Shown here: positions 52,670-61,387 of the stretch, one piece after another
Layout: each line of letters begins with the position of its first letter
How positions within the stretch are numbered: position 1 is the first letter of the stretch
NCBI GenBank assembly: GCA_963777045.1
Contig: CAVZPD010000001.1
Location: 1-64,000 of the forward strand
Source of the DNA: JAPSGM01 sp963777045
Lineage (GTDB): Bacteria > Chloroflexota > Limnocylindria > QHBO01
Length of the DNA: 64,000 bases
Reading direction: 5' to 3'
Notes under the pieces: model-generated
What the model saw: only the letters and a program-made list of their open reading frames with translations
Told to the model about the DNA's origin: nothing
The model's database searches: none
Made by a program: the position numbers and the translations under genes

Positions 52670-52696
52670 ACCCTGCCAGCGCGCGACAATGGAGGC

Positions 52697-53692
52697 ATGG
52701 TTGCCAACCACGATCCCGGGCCGGACGCCGCTGCCGAGCGCGGCGAGGAGCACGCCGAGGCGCCGCGCGAACCGCTCACCGTGGGCGGAGGCGTGGTCCG
52801 CATAGGTACCGCTTCCTGGACCGACCCGACCATGGTCGCGCCCGGCGTCTTCTACCCGCCCGATGCCTCCACCGCCGAGGATCGGCTGCGCTACTACGCC
52901 GACCAGTTCCCGATCGTCGAGGTCGATGCCACCTACTACGCCCTGCCCAACCGGCGGATGGGCGAGGTCTGGCTGGAGCGCACGCCGCCGAACTTCACGT
53001 TCGACATCAAGGCGCACGCCCTCATGACCGGCCAGCCGTCGGAGGTGAAGCGGCTGCCGAAGGAGATGCGCGAAGAGCTGCCGGTAGAGCTGCTCGACAA
53101 GAAGCGGATCTACGGGAAGGACCTGCCCGCGGAGATCTACGACGCGGTCTGGGATGAGTTCCTGGACGCCCTCAAGCCGCTGCACTCGGCGGGGAAGCTG
53201 GGCGCGGTCTTCCTTCAGTACCCGCGCTGGTTCTTCCCCTCGAACGAGAGCCGTGACGCGATCGTCGAGGCGCACGAGCGGCTGGGAGACGTCGGCATGG
53301 CGGTCGAGTTTCGCAACGGATCATGGTTCAACGAGAAGAACGCCGAACGCACGGTGCGCTTCCTGGAGAAGTATGAGATCCCATTCGTGATGGTGGATGA
53401 GCCACAGACGAAGTCGGCCCTGCCGCCCATCTACGCGGTCACCTCGCCGCAGCTGGCGGTCGTCCGCTTCCACGGACGCCGAACCGAGACCTGGGAGGCG
53501 AAGGGCATCCCGGTGGTGGAGCGATTCCGCTACCTGTACGACGAGCAGGAGCTCGGCGAGTGGGTTCCCCGCGTCCGGGAGGCGGCCGAAGCGGCTCGCG
53601 ACGTCCACGTCCTCATGAACAACTGCTATGCGAACTACGGCACGACCAACGCCCGGGAGCTGGCGGCGCTGCTGCAGACCTCCGCCCCGTAA
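52697..53692 (+). CDS. DUF72 (YecE-like) family protein
   Basis: 331 aa TIM-barrel-like protein. RIGTASWTDPTMVAPGVFYP, DQFPIVEVDATYYALPNRRM, FTFDIKAHALMTG, LGAVFLQYPRWFFPSN, GMAVEFRNGSWFN, VVRFHGRRTETW and the terminal HVLMNNCYANYGTTNARELA are all DUF72. Function unknown. The first about 30 residues before VVRIGTASW are acidic and family members usually lack them; ATG 52697 has GGAGG only one base upstream, so a start at a GTG further in (for example 52793) is possible. Confidence 0.9.
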   Translation: MVANHDPGPDAAAERGEEHAEAPREPLTVGGGVVRIGTASWTDPTMVAPGVFYPPDASTAEDRLRYYADQFPIVEVDATYYALPNRRMGEVWLERTPPNFTFDIKAHALMTGQPSEVKRLPKEMREELPVELLDKKRIYGKDLPAEIYDAVWDEFLDALKPLHSAGKLGAVFLQYPRWFFPSNESRDAIVEAHERLGDVGMAVEFRNGSWFNEKNAERTVRFLEKYEIPFVMVDEPQTKSALPPIYAVTSPQLAVVRFHGRRTETWEAKGIPVVERFRYLYDEQELGEWVPRVREAAEAARDVHVLMNNCYANYGTTNARELAALLQTSAP

Positions 53693-53715
53693 AGGGCGGG
53701 CCGGCACGCGGCGGC

Positions 53716-54207
53716 TCATTCCCCCCAGTGGCCGAGCGTCGCCAGGTCATTCTCGATGACCTCGCGCTCCTCTTCCTCGCCGATAGCCGCGGTGGCTTCC
53801 ACGGCACGTGCGCGCCACTCTTCGAAGGCAGCCCGGTCGCCGGCGGCACGCAAGGCCCGCGCCATCGCCTCGCAGGCGGCAGCCACGGCCCAGTCCTCGA
53901 TCTCCGAGCCCTCGCTCATCTCCACGCACCTGCGGGCGTGGAACACTGCCGGCTCGCCCCGGCCAAGGACCGAGTAGACGCGGGCGCACTGCCACTCCGC
54001 CACCAGCAGCCGCTGACCCATGTCGGGGACCTCGGATCGTGACCAGTGCCAGCGTGAAGCGTGGGCGGCGTGGATCATCTCCTCGTCCTGTTCACGAGTG
54101 CGGTCCTCGGTCTCGAGCAGCGTCCAGACCTGGTTGAAGAGGTCCGCGGCGACGCGCCGATGGAGATCGGTCTCGAGGAGGATTGTCGTCGGTTCGTCGG
54201 AAGGCAT
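53716..54207 (-). CDS. Hypothetical helical protein
   Basis: 163 aa, all-helical, acidic, no signal peptide. HRRVAADLFNQVWTLLETED, EEMIHAAHASRWHWSRSEVP, RLLVAEWQCARVYSVLGRGE and AVAAACEAMARALRAAGDRA give a TPR-like helix-turn-helix rhythm. I recognise it as a recurring hypothetical in GC-rich monoderms but know no function. Convergent with DUF72. Confidence 0.72.
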   Translation of the reverse strand: MPSDEPTTILLETDLHRRVAADLFNQVWTLLETEDRTREQDEEMIHAAHASRWHWSRSEVPDMGQRLLVAEWQCARVYSVLGRGEPAVFHARRCVEMSEGSEIEDWAVAAACEAMARALRAAGDRAAFEEWRARAVEATAAIGEEEEREVIENDLATLGHWGE

Positions 54208-54248
54208 CGCGGACAGCGTAGAGCCTGGGCGACGTCAGGTGCCAGGGG

Positions 54249-54749
54249 TCAGGAGAAGATGGCGACCAGCAGCCGTCCGATCAGCCAGGCGATTCCGAAC
54301 GCCAGCAGCAGCAGGCCGGCGGCCAGGCCCGCGAGGAAGACCCAGCTGGTGGTGGTGGGCGCCGAGGGTTCCGCACTGTAGCGACGGACCAGGTCGACGT
54401 TGCGCAGGTTGGACTTGTACCAGGCGTCGAAGGCGTCGCCCAGCACCGGAATCAGCCCGGTCAGCAGATCCAGGCCGACGTTGGCGAGCATCCTGGCCAG
54501 GACGACGCCCGGCAGCCCGAGCTGCGCCCCGCGGACGACAACCAGGAGGCCAAGCCCGCCGGACACGACGTCGCCGAAGCCCGGCACGAGGCCGATCAAC
54601 GCGTCCACGCCGACGCGCCAGCTCGTCCCCGGAATCGGAATGCTGTTGTCGAGCAGCCACGCCAGCGCTTCCATGTCGGCCGGTGCGCTGCGCCGTTCGC
54701 CGGTCCTCGCCGCGGTGTTCGTCGCGTCCATGCCACCATCCATCACCAA
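54249..54749 (-). CDS. DUF4112 membrane protein
   Basis: 160-166 aa. ALAWLLDNSIPIPGTSWRVG, VDALIGLVPGFGDVVSGGLG and DLLTGLIPVLGDAFDAWYKS are the repeated DUF4112 motif (two GxxPxxGD hairpins), plus a C-terminal transmembrane helix (WVFLAGLAAGLLLLAFGIAWL). Probably an inner-membrane protein of unknown function. ATG 54749 or 54731. Confidence 0.86.
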   Translation of the reverse strand: MVMDGGMDATNTAARTGERRSAPADMEALAWLLDNSIPIPGTSWRVGVDALIGLVPGFGDVVSGGLGLLVVVRGAQLGLPGVVLARMLANVGLDLLTGLIPVLGDAFDAWYKSNLRNVDLVRRYSAEPSAPTTTSWVFLAGLAAGLLLLAFGIAWLIGRLLVAIFS

Positions 54750-54859
54750 GTGGTGTGCCAGCCGGCTGCGAACCCGGCGTACAACTTGGCGCGCGACTTG
54801 CGAACCACGACCGGGCGATTGGCCGGCGCCCGACCGGCCGCTACGAGGACGATCTCGCC

Positions 54860-55711
54860 ATGACCTTCCGACGAGGAGCCCGGCTCAATCCGGGCCAGGT
54901 TCGCGACCTGCGCGGACGAGGTGGGACGATTGCCGTTGGCGGCGGCCTGGGCGGGATCGTCCTGGTTGCCCTCTTCCTCCTGCTCGGTGGCGATCCGTCG
55001 CAGGTCCCGGTCGGTGCGCTGGACGGCACCACCGTGGGCGGCCAGCAGGCGACGGACATCGACCAGGAATGCCAGACCGGCGCCGATGCCAATGAACGCC
55101 AGGACTGCCGCATCGTCGGCTACGTCAACAGCATCCAGGCGTACTGGACCGACGTCGTCGACGGCTACCAGCTCGCCCGGACCGCGTTCTTCACCGGCTC
55201 CGTCAGCACCGGCTGCGGCAACGCGACCAGCGCGGTCGGCCCCTTCTACTGCCCGCCCGACGGGCGCGTCTACATCGACCTTGGCTTTTTCGACGAGCTG
55301 GAGTCGCGCTTCGGAGCGGAGGACGGGCCGTTCGCCGAGGCGTACGTCATTGCCCACGAGTACGGGCACCACGTCCAGGACCTGATCGGGAACCTGGGCG
55401 GCGGGAGCGGCGGAACGGGCGCCGAGTCACGGTCGGTGCGGGTCGAGCTGCAGGCGGATTGCTTTGCCGGGGTGTGGGCCTTCCACGCCGTCGACACCGG
55501 CTACCTCCTGCCCATCAGCGATGCCCAGGTCGAGCAGGCACTCTCGGCGGCGGCGGCGGTCGGTGATGACCGGATTCAGCAGCAGACGCAGGGCGGCATC
55601 AACCCGGACACCTGGACCCATGGATCCGCGGCACAACGACAGCAGTGGTTCCAGACCGGGCTCCAGAGCGGAAACCCGAACGCCTGTGACACGTTCAACG
55701 TCGACCTCTGA
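54860..55711 (+). CDS. Neutral zinc metallopeptidase (YpfJ family)
   Basis: 283 aa. An N-terminal Arg-rich start (MTFRRGARLNPGQVRDLRGR) and one transmembrane helix are followed by FCPPDGRVYIDLGFF-type sequence (YCPPDGRVYIDLGFFDELES), the zinc site AYVIAHEYGHHVQDLIG near residue 166, VELQADCFAGVWAFHA, and AVGDDRIQQQTQGGINPDTW; this is the full YpfJ pattern. Membrane-anchored with an outside catalytic domain; substrate unknown. ATG 54860 chosen because the longer frame upstream is antisense nonsense. Confidence 0.9.
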   Translation: MTFRRGARLNPGQVRDLRGRGGTIAVGGGLGGIVLVALFLLLGGDPSQVPVGALDGTTVGGQQATDIDQECQTGADANERQDCRIVGYVNSIQAYWTDVVDGYQLARTAFFTGSVSTGCGNATSAVGPFYCPPDGRVYIDLGFFDELESRFGAEDGPFAEAYVIAHEYGHHVQDLIGNLGGGSGGTGAESRSVRVELQADCFAGVWAFHAVDTGYLLPISDAQVEQALSAAAAVGDDRIQQQTQGGINPDTWTHGSAAQRQQWFQTGLQSGNPNACDTFNVDL

Positions 55712-55727
55712 CCCCGGGGCATGAGAA

Positions 55728-55754
55728 GAGGCGGGGCGTCTTGCACCCCGCCTC
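55728..55754. terminator. Bidirectional hairpin between convergent genes
   Basis: GAGGCGGGG (55728-55736) pairs perfectly with CCCCGCCTC (55746-55754), with a 9-base loop. It lies between the stop of the zinc peptidase and the end of the PRC-barrel gene. No long T-run, so termination efficiency is uncertain. Confidence 0.6.
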
Positions 55755-55769
55755 CCGGCTATGCAGAAG

Positions 55770-56261
55770 CTAGATCGATCGCCGGTCGTGCCGCGTCTCC
55801 ATGCGGCGATCGTCGCCATACCCCTCGCGCCAGTGCGAGTGCTCGGTCCCGTAGGTCGGGACGGTCCAGTAGGCGGGCGTGCCCCACACGCCGCTGACGT
55901 TCTCCTCGTAGCTGCGGTCGTAGTCCTGCTCCGGGTCGAACTCCGGCGCCTGCTCCAGTGTCTGCTTGTCGACCGGCAGGAACAGCTCGTTGCCGCTCCA
56001 CTGCAGGCGCTCGAACGGCACGAGGACCGTCTTGGCACCGATGCCCAGGAAGCCGCCGATGTCCACCGTGCAGTAGCGGACGGTGTGCTCGTCGTAGTCG
56101 ATGTAGAGGTCACCCACGGAGCCGATCGTCTGATCGTCCGAACCGATGATGCTCAGCCCCGTCAGGTCGCTGGCGCGAACCAGGTTCCACGTGGCGGAGG
56201 ACGGGGCGGTGGCCGTGGCGGAATCGGTGGTACCGGTTCGGTCGTTCGTCTCGTACGTCAT
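55770..56261 (-). CDS. PRC-barrel domain protein
   Basis: 163 aa. LVRASDLTGLSIIGSDDQTI, GSVGDLYIDYDEHTVRYCTV and DIGGFLGIGAKTVLVPFERL form one PRC-barrel (about residues 28-100), followed by an acidic and Tyr-rich tail (EFDPEQDYDRSYEENVSGVW). No helix or signal. Similar proteins in this group may be stress-related; the role is unknown. Confidence 0.8.
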   Translation of the reverse strand: MTYETNDRTGTTDSATATAPSSATWNLVRASDLTGLSIIGSDDQTIGSVGDLYIDYDEHTVRYCTVDIGGFLGIGAKTVLVPFERLQWSGNELFLPVDKQTLEQAPEFDPEQDYDRSYEENVSGVWGTPAYWTVPTYGTEHSHWREGYGDDRRMETRHDRRSI

Positions 56262-56370
56262 GCGTCGAAATACCCCCTGTCTGTGTTGCTGTTCTCTCTC
56301 GTCTCCAGTGCATCTGGCGTGCCTGCCAGATCAGCACGCGGCGACACGAAGGCAGCCACGTACCAGCCGG

Positions 56371-56883
56371 TCAGGCTGGCACTCGCGCGAACAGCAGGAT
56401 GTGCCCGAGCGCGCCGCCCACGACGACCGCCGTGAGGGCGCCGAGAGCACGCACGTCGTCGACGCCGAAGGGAAGCGCAAGGCCCAGCGCAGCCCAAAGC
56501 GACCGTAGCAGCCGTGCTCCCGCGATGAGCGCAGCCAGGCCCAGCATGATGGCCGCCAGGCTCAGGGGCCTGGGCATGCCCAGCAGGGTCAGCAGTCCGG
56601 CGTTGCCGACAAGGAGGACCAGGCCCGCGGCAAGCAGCAGGGCGGCCTCCGCGATACCCACCATCAGGGCCCACGGACGTCGGCCATGGAGTCCGGAGGC
56701 GGTGCTGAGGAGGAAGGTGGCCGTTACTGCCAGGACCAGCACCTCGGCTTCGTGCCGCAGGATCTCGGCGCTGCCCAGGCTGGGATGGCGCATTACCTCG
56801 CCGATACTGCCGCCCAGCAGCATGGCGGCTGGCAGCAGGGCTGCCAGCCCCAGGGCGACGAACCACCGTGAAAGGTGCGACAT
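56371..56883 (-). CDS. Polytopic membrane protein, unknown function
   Basis: 170 aa with about five hydrophobic segments (FVALGLAALLPAAMLLGGSI, VLVLAVTATFLLSTASGL, VGIAEAALLLAAGLVLLVGN, LAAIMLGLAALIAGARLL, ALGALTAVVVGGALGHILLF). No recognisable motif. A short 109-bp gap separates it from the PRC-barrel gene. Confidence 0.65.
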   Translation of the reverse strand: MSHLSRWFVALGLAALLPAAMLLGGSIGEVMRHPSLGSAEILRHEAEVLVLAVTATFLLSTASGLHGRRPWALMVGIAEAALLLAAGLVLLVGNAGLLTLLGMPRPLSLAAIMLGLAALIAGARLLRSLWAALGLALPFGVDDVRALGALTAVVVGGALGHILLFARVPA

Positions 56884-56919
56884 CGGCTCCGCGATCTCCT
56901 ACTTGCTCTACGCAGGCGG

Positions 56920-57043
56920 TTACGAAGCAAGTGGAGCGCCAGATGTCGTGGTGGGTCGGATGTTGTGATTGAGGTGGAAGACGTTTTCGGGATCGTACCG
57001 ATCCTTCAGCGCGGCCATCGCAAGACGGTACGCGACGGTCAAA
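56920..57043 (-). pseudogene. C-terminal remnant of a BBE-type FAD-linked oxidase
   Basis: On the minus strand, directly after the stop of the TPR-cyclase gene, VAYRLAMAALKDRYDPENVF and HLNHNIRP run in an open frame to TAA 56920-56922. LKxRYDPxNxFxxNxNI is the terminal signature of the BBE (berberine bridge) domain in FAD-binding oxidoreductases. Only the last about 40 residues remain; no FAD domain is anywhere upstream, so this is a gene remnant left by deletion or replacement. Confidence 0.7.
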
Positions 57044-59068
57044 CTACTCGACCAGCCGGGACTGCCATTGGACCGGAAGAACGGGGACGGGCGTCGTGAC
57101 GCCCTTCAGCACCAGGACTCGCCGCTCCCCTGTCGCGACGGCCTGCCGAGCGCCTCCCAGCGTCGACTCGCTGACCAGGACCTCGCCGCCGGAGGCAGCG
57201 TCGGCGATCCGCGCGGCCACGTTCACGCCGGATCCCACGAAGTCCAGGCCGACCCGGTTGGCCTCCGCCTGGTGCAGCCCGATGCGCACGCGCAGCACCG
57301 GCTCGCCGTCCGAGCGTCGGTCGCCCTGATCCGCGAGGCGTCGCTGCATCTCCACCGCGGCCGCGATCGCCTGATCAGGTTCCGGGAATGCCAGGAAGAA
57401 GCCATCCCCGGTCGACTTCACCTCCACGCCGCCCTGCTCGGCCGTCGCCGATCGGACCAGGCGGTCGTGCTCGCGGAGCACGCCGTCCCACCTGTCGTCG
57501 CCCAGCTCCTCGGCGAGCCGTGTGGAGTCGACGATGTCGGTGAACACGAAGCTTCGCTCCACGCGCGTGGTCGCCATCCCCACCGGCAGCTCTCCGGCCA
57601 CGGAGCGGAGCTCCTCGAGCAGCTCATCGGCCCGCGCCAGGTCCAGTCGCGCGCCAAGCGCCTCGAAGGCCGCCCGTGCTGCTCGGACCTCGAGCGCGGC
57701 ACGGTCGGGCGCCTCATCCGCTCGGTACGCCGCCGCCAGCCACATTCGGGCGAGCGCCAGCTCGTACGGGGCGTCGAGGTCGTTCCACATGCCGATTGCC
57801 GCGTGCAGCCGGCCGATGGCGCCGTCTGTGTCGCCCTCCGCCAGGTCCGCCACGCCACCGGCAGAGGCTGCCTTCGCGCGCGCCGACGTCGTCTTGAAGT
57901 CCCCGGCCAGCGCATCCAGCTCATCGGCTGCGGCGCGCGCACCGGCCACGTCCCCGGCCGCCACCAGGATCTCGACGGCAGCCGGCAGCACAGTGAACCG
58001 CCACGCCGCGCTGTTCGGAGAGACGCGCCAGTTGGGCATGGGTGACGGCTCGACCAGCACGCGGCGGATGGAGGCAGCGGCATCGGCAGCCCTGCCCTGT
58101 GCCAGCCGAACCAGCGACAAGACGGGTTCCGGGTCCTGCCCGCTCGCGTGTGCATTCAGGAGGGCCTCTTCGGCGCCGGGCAGGTCGCCGCGGCGGCGGC
58201 GAATCTCGCCGATCTGGTACCAGGCCATGCCGGCCGCACCCGGCATGAAGCCGAGCAGCTCGTCGGTCGCCAGCAGGGCCTCCGCCTCCGCCTCCGGCCA
58301 GGTCCCGCGCAGGCACTTGATTTCGGAGCGGAAGAGACGGCACATTCCCGGGTAGCCGTTGATCCCCTCGCGACGGCACCAGCGGTCCTGCGCTTCGATC
58401 CACTGGCCAGCTCGGCGAAGGTCGCCGATACCGGCACAGCCCTCGATGGTGGCGCACGCGATGCCGCCGGCGATCTCGGGCTCCAGCTCGCCGCTGATGG
58501 CGGCGGCGGTCGCCTCGTCGGCGAGCGCCAACCCCTCGTCCACCCGACCCATGGAGAGGAGAATCGCCCCCTTCTCGCTCAGACCGAAGACCTCCAGGTC
58601 CCGGATCCCCAGGCGGCGGCCCAGCTCCAGGGCGCGCGACGCCTGTGCCAGCGCCTCGGGCTGGTCGCCCGCGATCGAGGCATGGAAGGCGCGGGTGGCG
58701 GCCAGCCAGCCGTGGGCGGCGTTCTCCGGCACCTCCTTCAGCAGCCGCTCGGCACTGTTCAGCCAGCCGGCCGCGACCGAGGTCGCCATGCGTCGCAGGT
58801 TGTCCCTCGCCAGACCGATCGCCGCGAGGACGGCGCCAGGGCCGTCCCCGGCGCGGGTCGCCACGGCGTAGGCCCGCTCCCGCGCGTCGATGGCCGCCGA
58901 GAAGTGCCCCGTCCACCACGCCGCGCTCGCGAGCAGCTCCAGTTCGGCAGCACCGAGGCCGCCGGCGGCGTCGGCCGCCGAAAGGTGCTCGAATGCGTCG
59001 CGCCACTGGTGCGCGGCCAGTTCCCCGCGGCCCTGCTCGACGAGGGACTCGCTGCCTGCCCCGCTCAT
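57044..59068 (-). CDS. TPR protein with C-terminal class III adenylate/guanylate cyclase domain
   Basis: 674 aa. Residues about 1-490 are helical TPR-like repeats (AHQWRDAFEHLSAADAAGGL, HFSAAIDARERAYAVATRAG, GDLPGAEEALLNAHASGQDP). The cyclase domain follows from about 505 with FVFTDIVDSTRLAEELGDDR, KSTGDGFFLAFPEPDQAIAA and GSGVNVAARIADAASGGEVL, so both metal Asp and the Asn/Arg transition-state residues look intact. No transmembrane helix, no ATPase. Makes cAMP (or cGMP), probably responding to proteins bound by the TPR part. The second cyclase in the window and, unlike the 45-kb one, a single intact catalytic domain that would homodimerise. Confidence 0.9.
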   Translation of the reverse strand: MSGAGSESLVEQGRGELAAHQWRDAFEHLSAADAAGGLGAAELELLASAAWWTGHFSAAIDARERAYAVATRAGDGPGAVLAAIGLARDNLRRMATSVAAGWLNSAERLLKEVPENAAHGWLAATRAFHASIAGDQPEALAQASRALELGRRLGIRDLEVFGLSEKGAILLSMGRVDEGLALADEATAAAISGELEPEIAGGIACATIEGCAGIGDLRRAGQWIEAQDRWCRREGINGYPGMCRLFRSEIKCLRGTWPEAEAEALLATDELLGFMPGAAGMAWYQIGEIRRRRGDLPGAEEALLNAHASGQDPEPVLSLVRLAQGRAADAAASIRRVLVEPSPMPNWRVSPNSAAWRFTVLPAAVEILVAAGDVAGARAAADELDALAGDFKTTSARAKAASAGGVADLAEGDTDGAIGRLHAAIGMWNDLDAPYELALARMWLAAAYRADEAPDRAALEVRAARAAFEALGARLDLARADELLEELRSVAGELPVGMATTRVERSFVFTDIVDSTRLAEELGDDRWDGVLREHDRLVRSATAEQGGVEVKSTGDGFFLAFPEPDQAIAAAVEMQRRLADQGDRRSDGEPVLRVRIGLHQAEANRVGLDFVGSGVNVAARIADAASGGEVLVSESTLGGARQAVATGERRVLVLKGVTTPVPVLPVQWQSRLVE

Positions 59069-59101
59069 CGCCCCAGTGTACGCAGCCTTCCCCCCTGGGC
59101 G

Positions 59102-60163
59102 TCAGCCGTGCTCTTCGAGGATCTGCCGGTGCTTGTCGAGCAGCGGCGGGATCTCGTCGCGCTCGGCCCGCGCCATGCCGCACTCCGTGCAGATGCCCCA
59201 TGGCGCGCCGCCATTGCCGGGATGGCTCATCAGGTGAGCGTCGACCAGCCGGACCTGCTCTGCCGTGGTCCCCGGCTCCTGGTCCTCGGGGTGGTACGGC
59301 ACCAGGGCGAAGTAGAGCTCCGTTCCGGGCCGAATCCGCAGGTTCCGAAGCGGCTCGAAGTAGGAGGCCTGGCGCTGGTACTGCGGAACGGTGAAGGCGA
59401 ACCACGCGACCTGTCGCCGTGCCCGCGCGTTGAGCCGATTGACGACCTCCACCTGTGTCGCCAGCGATTCGGGTTCGGCGAAGTGCCGATGCTGGTAGTC
59501 GCCGTAGCAGAGGTGCAGGCCCACCGGCACGTCGGGCGGGACCTGCTCAATACACCGCGCCAGGCGCTCGACGATCCCATCCAGGTCGGGACCACCGGCC
59601 ACGCCGAAGCCGGAGTCGAGGATGCCGAACTCGACCGCCACGTCCCACTGCACCGCCACACGGTCGTGCGGCAGCTCCCCGAGCAGCCGCTGCAGGTCGG
59701 CGAAGAGGGCCCGCTCGTAGGACGCCTCCAGCGCATCCTGCTGCTCGTCGACGACCCAGCTGCTGATCGAGGCCAGCGGGGTGGGGTACTCCACCTGGAA
59801 GCGCACGTCCGGTCCGATGATGCCCTGCGACTGCAGCCGCGCGAACGTCTTGAACGACTCGAGGTAGGCGTCGGCGTAGCCGAGGTTCGGCCACTCGACC
59901 TCGTCCGCGGCCACGCCATCGGCCAGGCGGACCTTCGGCATGCCCTCGTAGCCGGAGACGATGTCCTTGGTGCCGGCCTGCTCGAGGCCCGGTGTCTGCC
60001 AGAACTTCTGCAGCTGGAAGAAGATCCACTGCTGCCGATCGCCGGTCTCGCCATCGGGGATCCGCGTCACCCCGCGCGGGACGCGCGCAGCGATCTCGCG
60101 CATCACGCTCTCTGCATCGGCCAGGTTGACGCCGCCGTTGAAATGAACCGCGGTGGGTGGCAA
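59102..60163 (-). CDS. MetE/UROD-like superfamily protein, unknown function
   Basis: 353 aa. HFNGGVNLADAESVMREIAA, GVTRIPDGETGDRQQWIFFQ, VQWDVAVEFGILDSGFG, VGLHLCYGDYQHRHFAEPES and NLRIRPGTELYFALVPYHPE fit a TIM barrel of the cobalamin-independent methionine synthase/uroporphyrinogen decarboxylase type. CTECGMARAE near the end has a Cys pair that might bind zinc. Not a full MetE (750 aa). Substrate unknown. 33 bp upstream of the TPR-cyclase gene on the same strand. Confidence 0.68.
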   Translation of the reverse strand: MPPTAVHFNGGVNLADAESVMREIAARVPRGVTRIPDGETGDRQQWIFFQLQKFWQTPGLEQAGTKDIVSGYEGMPKVRLADGVAADEVEWPNLGYADAYLESFKTFARLQSQGIIGPDVRFQVEYPTPLASISSWVVDEQQDALEASYERALFADLQRLLGELPHDRVAVQWDVAVEFGILDSGFGVAGGPDLDGIVERLARCIEQVPPDVPVGLHLCYGDYQHRHFAEPESLATQVEVVNRLNARARRQVAWFAFTVPQYQRQASYFEPLRNLRIRPGTELYFALVPYHPEDQEPGTTAEQVRLVDAHLMSHPGNGGAPWGICTECGMARAERDEIPPLLDKHRQILEEHG

Positions 60164-60411
60164 GGGGAGCCTCCTTCCCTATCGGTCCTGGCTGGAGCAC
60201 CGCTTCCACCCCGAGGAGGGTGGTCGGTTGCCGGGCCGTCGTCGAGCCAGGGCTCTCGGGCCACTCGTGATAGGCGCCGCATCGTCGGCTGCGGCGAGCC
60301 TAGCAGGCACGTCAACCCGCTTCGCCGGCCGACCCACGGGTACTTCGGCTCTTGCGCCCGGCACGGGTCTCGCGGACCGTCCACTGGCAAGCCACACAGA
60401 CGGGAGGTTAC

Positions 60412-60870
60412 GTGCTTCGAAGGCTGCTGCTATGGGCTGCCGTGGGAATCATCGCCGCGTTCCTGCTCATCCAGCTCGTCCCGTATGGGCGTGATCACGC
60501 CAACCCGCCGCTTACCGGCGAGCCGACCTGGGACAGCGCCACCACGCGTGCGCTCGCGGTGCGTGCCTGCTTCGACTGCCACAGCAACGAATCCGCGTGG
60601 CCTTGGTACACCAACGTGGCGCCGATCTCGTGGCTCGCCCAGCACGACGTCGATGAGGGGCGTGAAACGCTGAACTTCTCCGCCTGGGGACCCGGCCAGG
60701 AGGCGGACGACGCGGCGCATACCGTGGCGGAGGGTGAGATGCCGCCCTTCTACTACACCTGGCTCCACCCTGACGCCAGCCTCTCGGAGGCCGAGCGGCA
60801 GTCCCTGATCGAGGGGCTGACCGCAACGTTCGGCGGCGAGGGCGGCGAGGGCCGCGAAGGCGACGAGTAG
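60412..60870 (+). CDS. Membrane-anchored haem-binding-domain protein
   Basis: 152 aa from GTG 60412, with GGGAGGT just upstream. One N-terminal helix (LRRLLLWAAVGIIAAFLLIQ), then RACFDCHSNESAWPWYTNVA, a CxxCH c-type haem site, ending in a Glu/Gly-rich tail. This is the haem-binding domain family also found fused to or beside cytochromes. Sits outside the membrane and would carry one covalent haem; probably an electron-transfer or redox-sensing protein. Start by GTG rather than ATG is favoured by the ribosome site and family length. Confidence 0.82.
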   Translation: MLRRLLLWAAVGIIAAFLLIQLVPYGRDHANPPLTGEPTWDSATTRALAVRACFDCHSNESAWPWYTNVAPISWLAQHDVDEGRETLNFSAWGPGQEADDAAHTVAEGEMPPFYYTWLHPDASLSEAERQSLIEGLTATFGGEGGEGREGDE

Positions 60871-60990
60871 CGGCGCCCGTCTCCGGCGCGGTGAGCGTGA
60901 ATATCGCTGGGGGTGATGAACTGGAGGCTGGGCGGCCGAAACCAGGCCCCTCCGGCGCTGGCCGTTTAGACGACCAGCGCACCAGCGACC

Positions 60991-61223
60991 AGCGATCCCC
61001 CACTCCGGCCGGGGCACGGCCCAGATCAGGATCCGATCGCCGGGCTCGATTCCCTGCTGGCGCAGCAACGTCGCAGCCTGCGGCACCAGCTCCCCGATGT
61101 CGCGGTAGCTCCATGTCCGCGTTCGGAATGCCGGCTCGATGCGGAGCGCGGGCCGCTCGCTGTTGCGTGGCGACCTGGTGGACGAGCTCGGGAAGGGGTC
61201 TGCAGCATGATCGGCATCGCCAT
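60991..61223 (-). pseudogene. N-terminal remnant of an acyl-CoA synthetase, split over three frames
   Basis: The 517-bp gap between the haem-binding and 61388 genes holds the broken N-terminus of an AMP-binding ligase on the minus strand: MLQT (61208-61197), then LPELVHQVATQ in a second frame (61195-61163), then ERPALRIEPAFRTRTWSYRD, IGELVPQAATLLRQQGIEPG and DRILIWAVPRPEWG in a third frame (to about 60991). This matches the start of FadD-like long-chain acyl-CoA ligases. The rest is absent. With two frame changes and about 75 residues left it is a remnant, not a gene. The other parts of the gap show nothing. Confidence 0.72.
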
Positions 61224-61387
61224 GGGACGTTTCTTGGGCGACCGCCACTGCGGCCTGACTGCGGCTGCCGGAGACCATCCGCAGACGCAACCGAACCCAG
61301 CGCTATGCAGCGCAAGGCACAATCCACGGTTTTCTTGACTGCCGCCGATGCCGAGGCCGATACTCCTCAAGCGCCAGAGGTCCCGTC

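Noticed and set aside
56884..57043. An intact FAD-linked oxidase
   Set aside because: Only the terminal about 40 residues are present; upstream sequence belongs to the TPR-cyclase gene.
58148..60673. Long plus-strand frame of 841 codons
   Set aside because: It is antisense to the TPR-cyclase and MetE-like genes and reads as Arg/Gly/Pro/Gln-rich nonsense, typical of GC-rich shadow frames.
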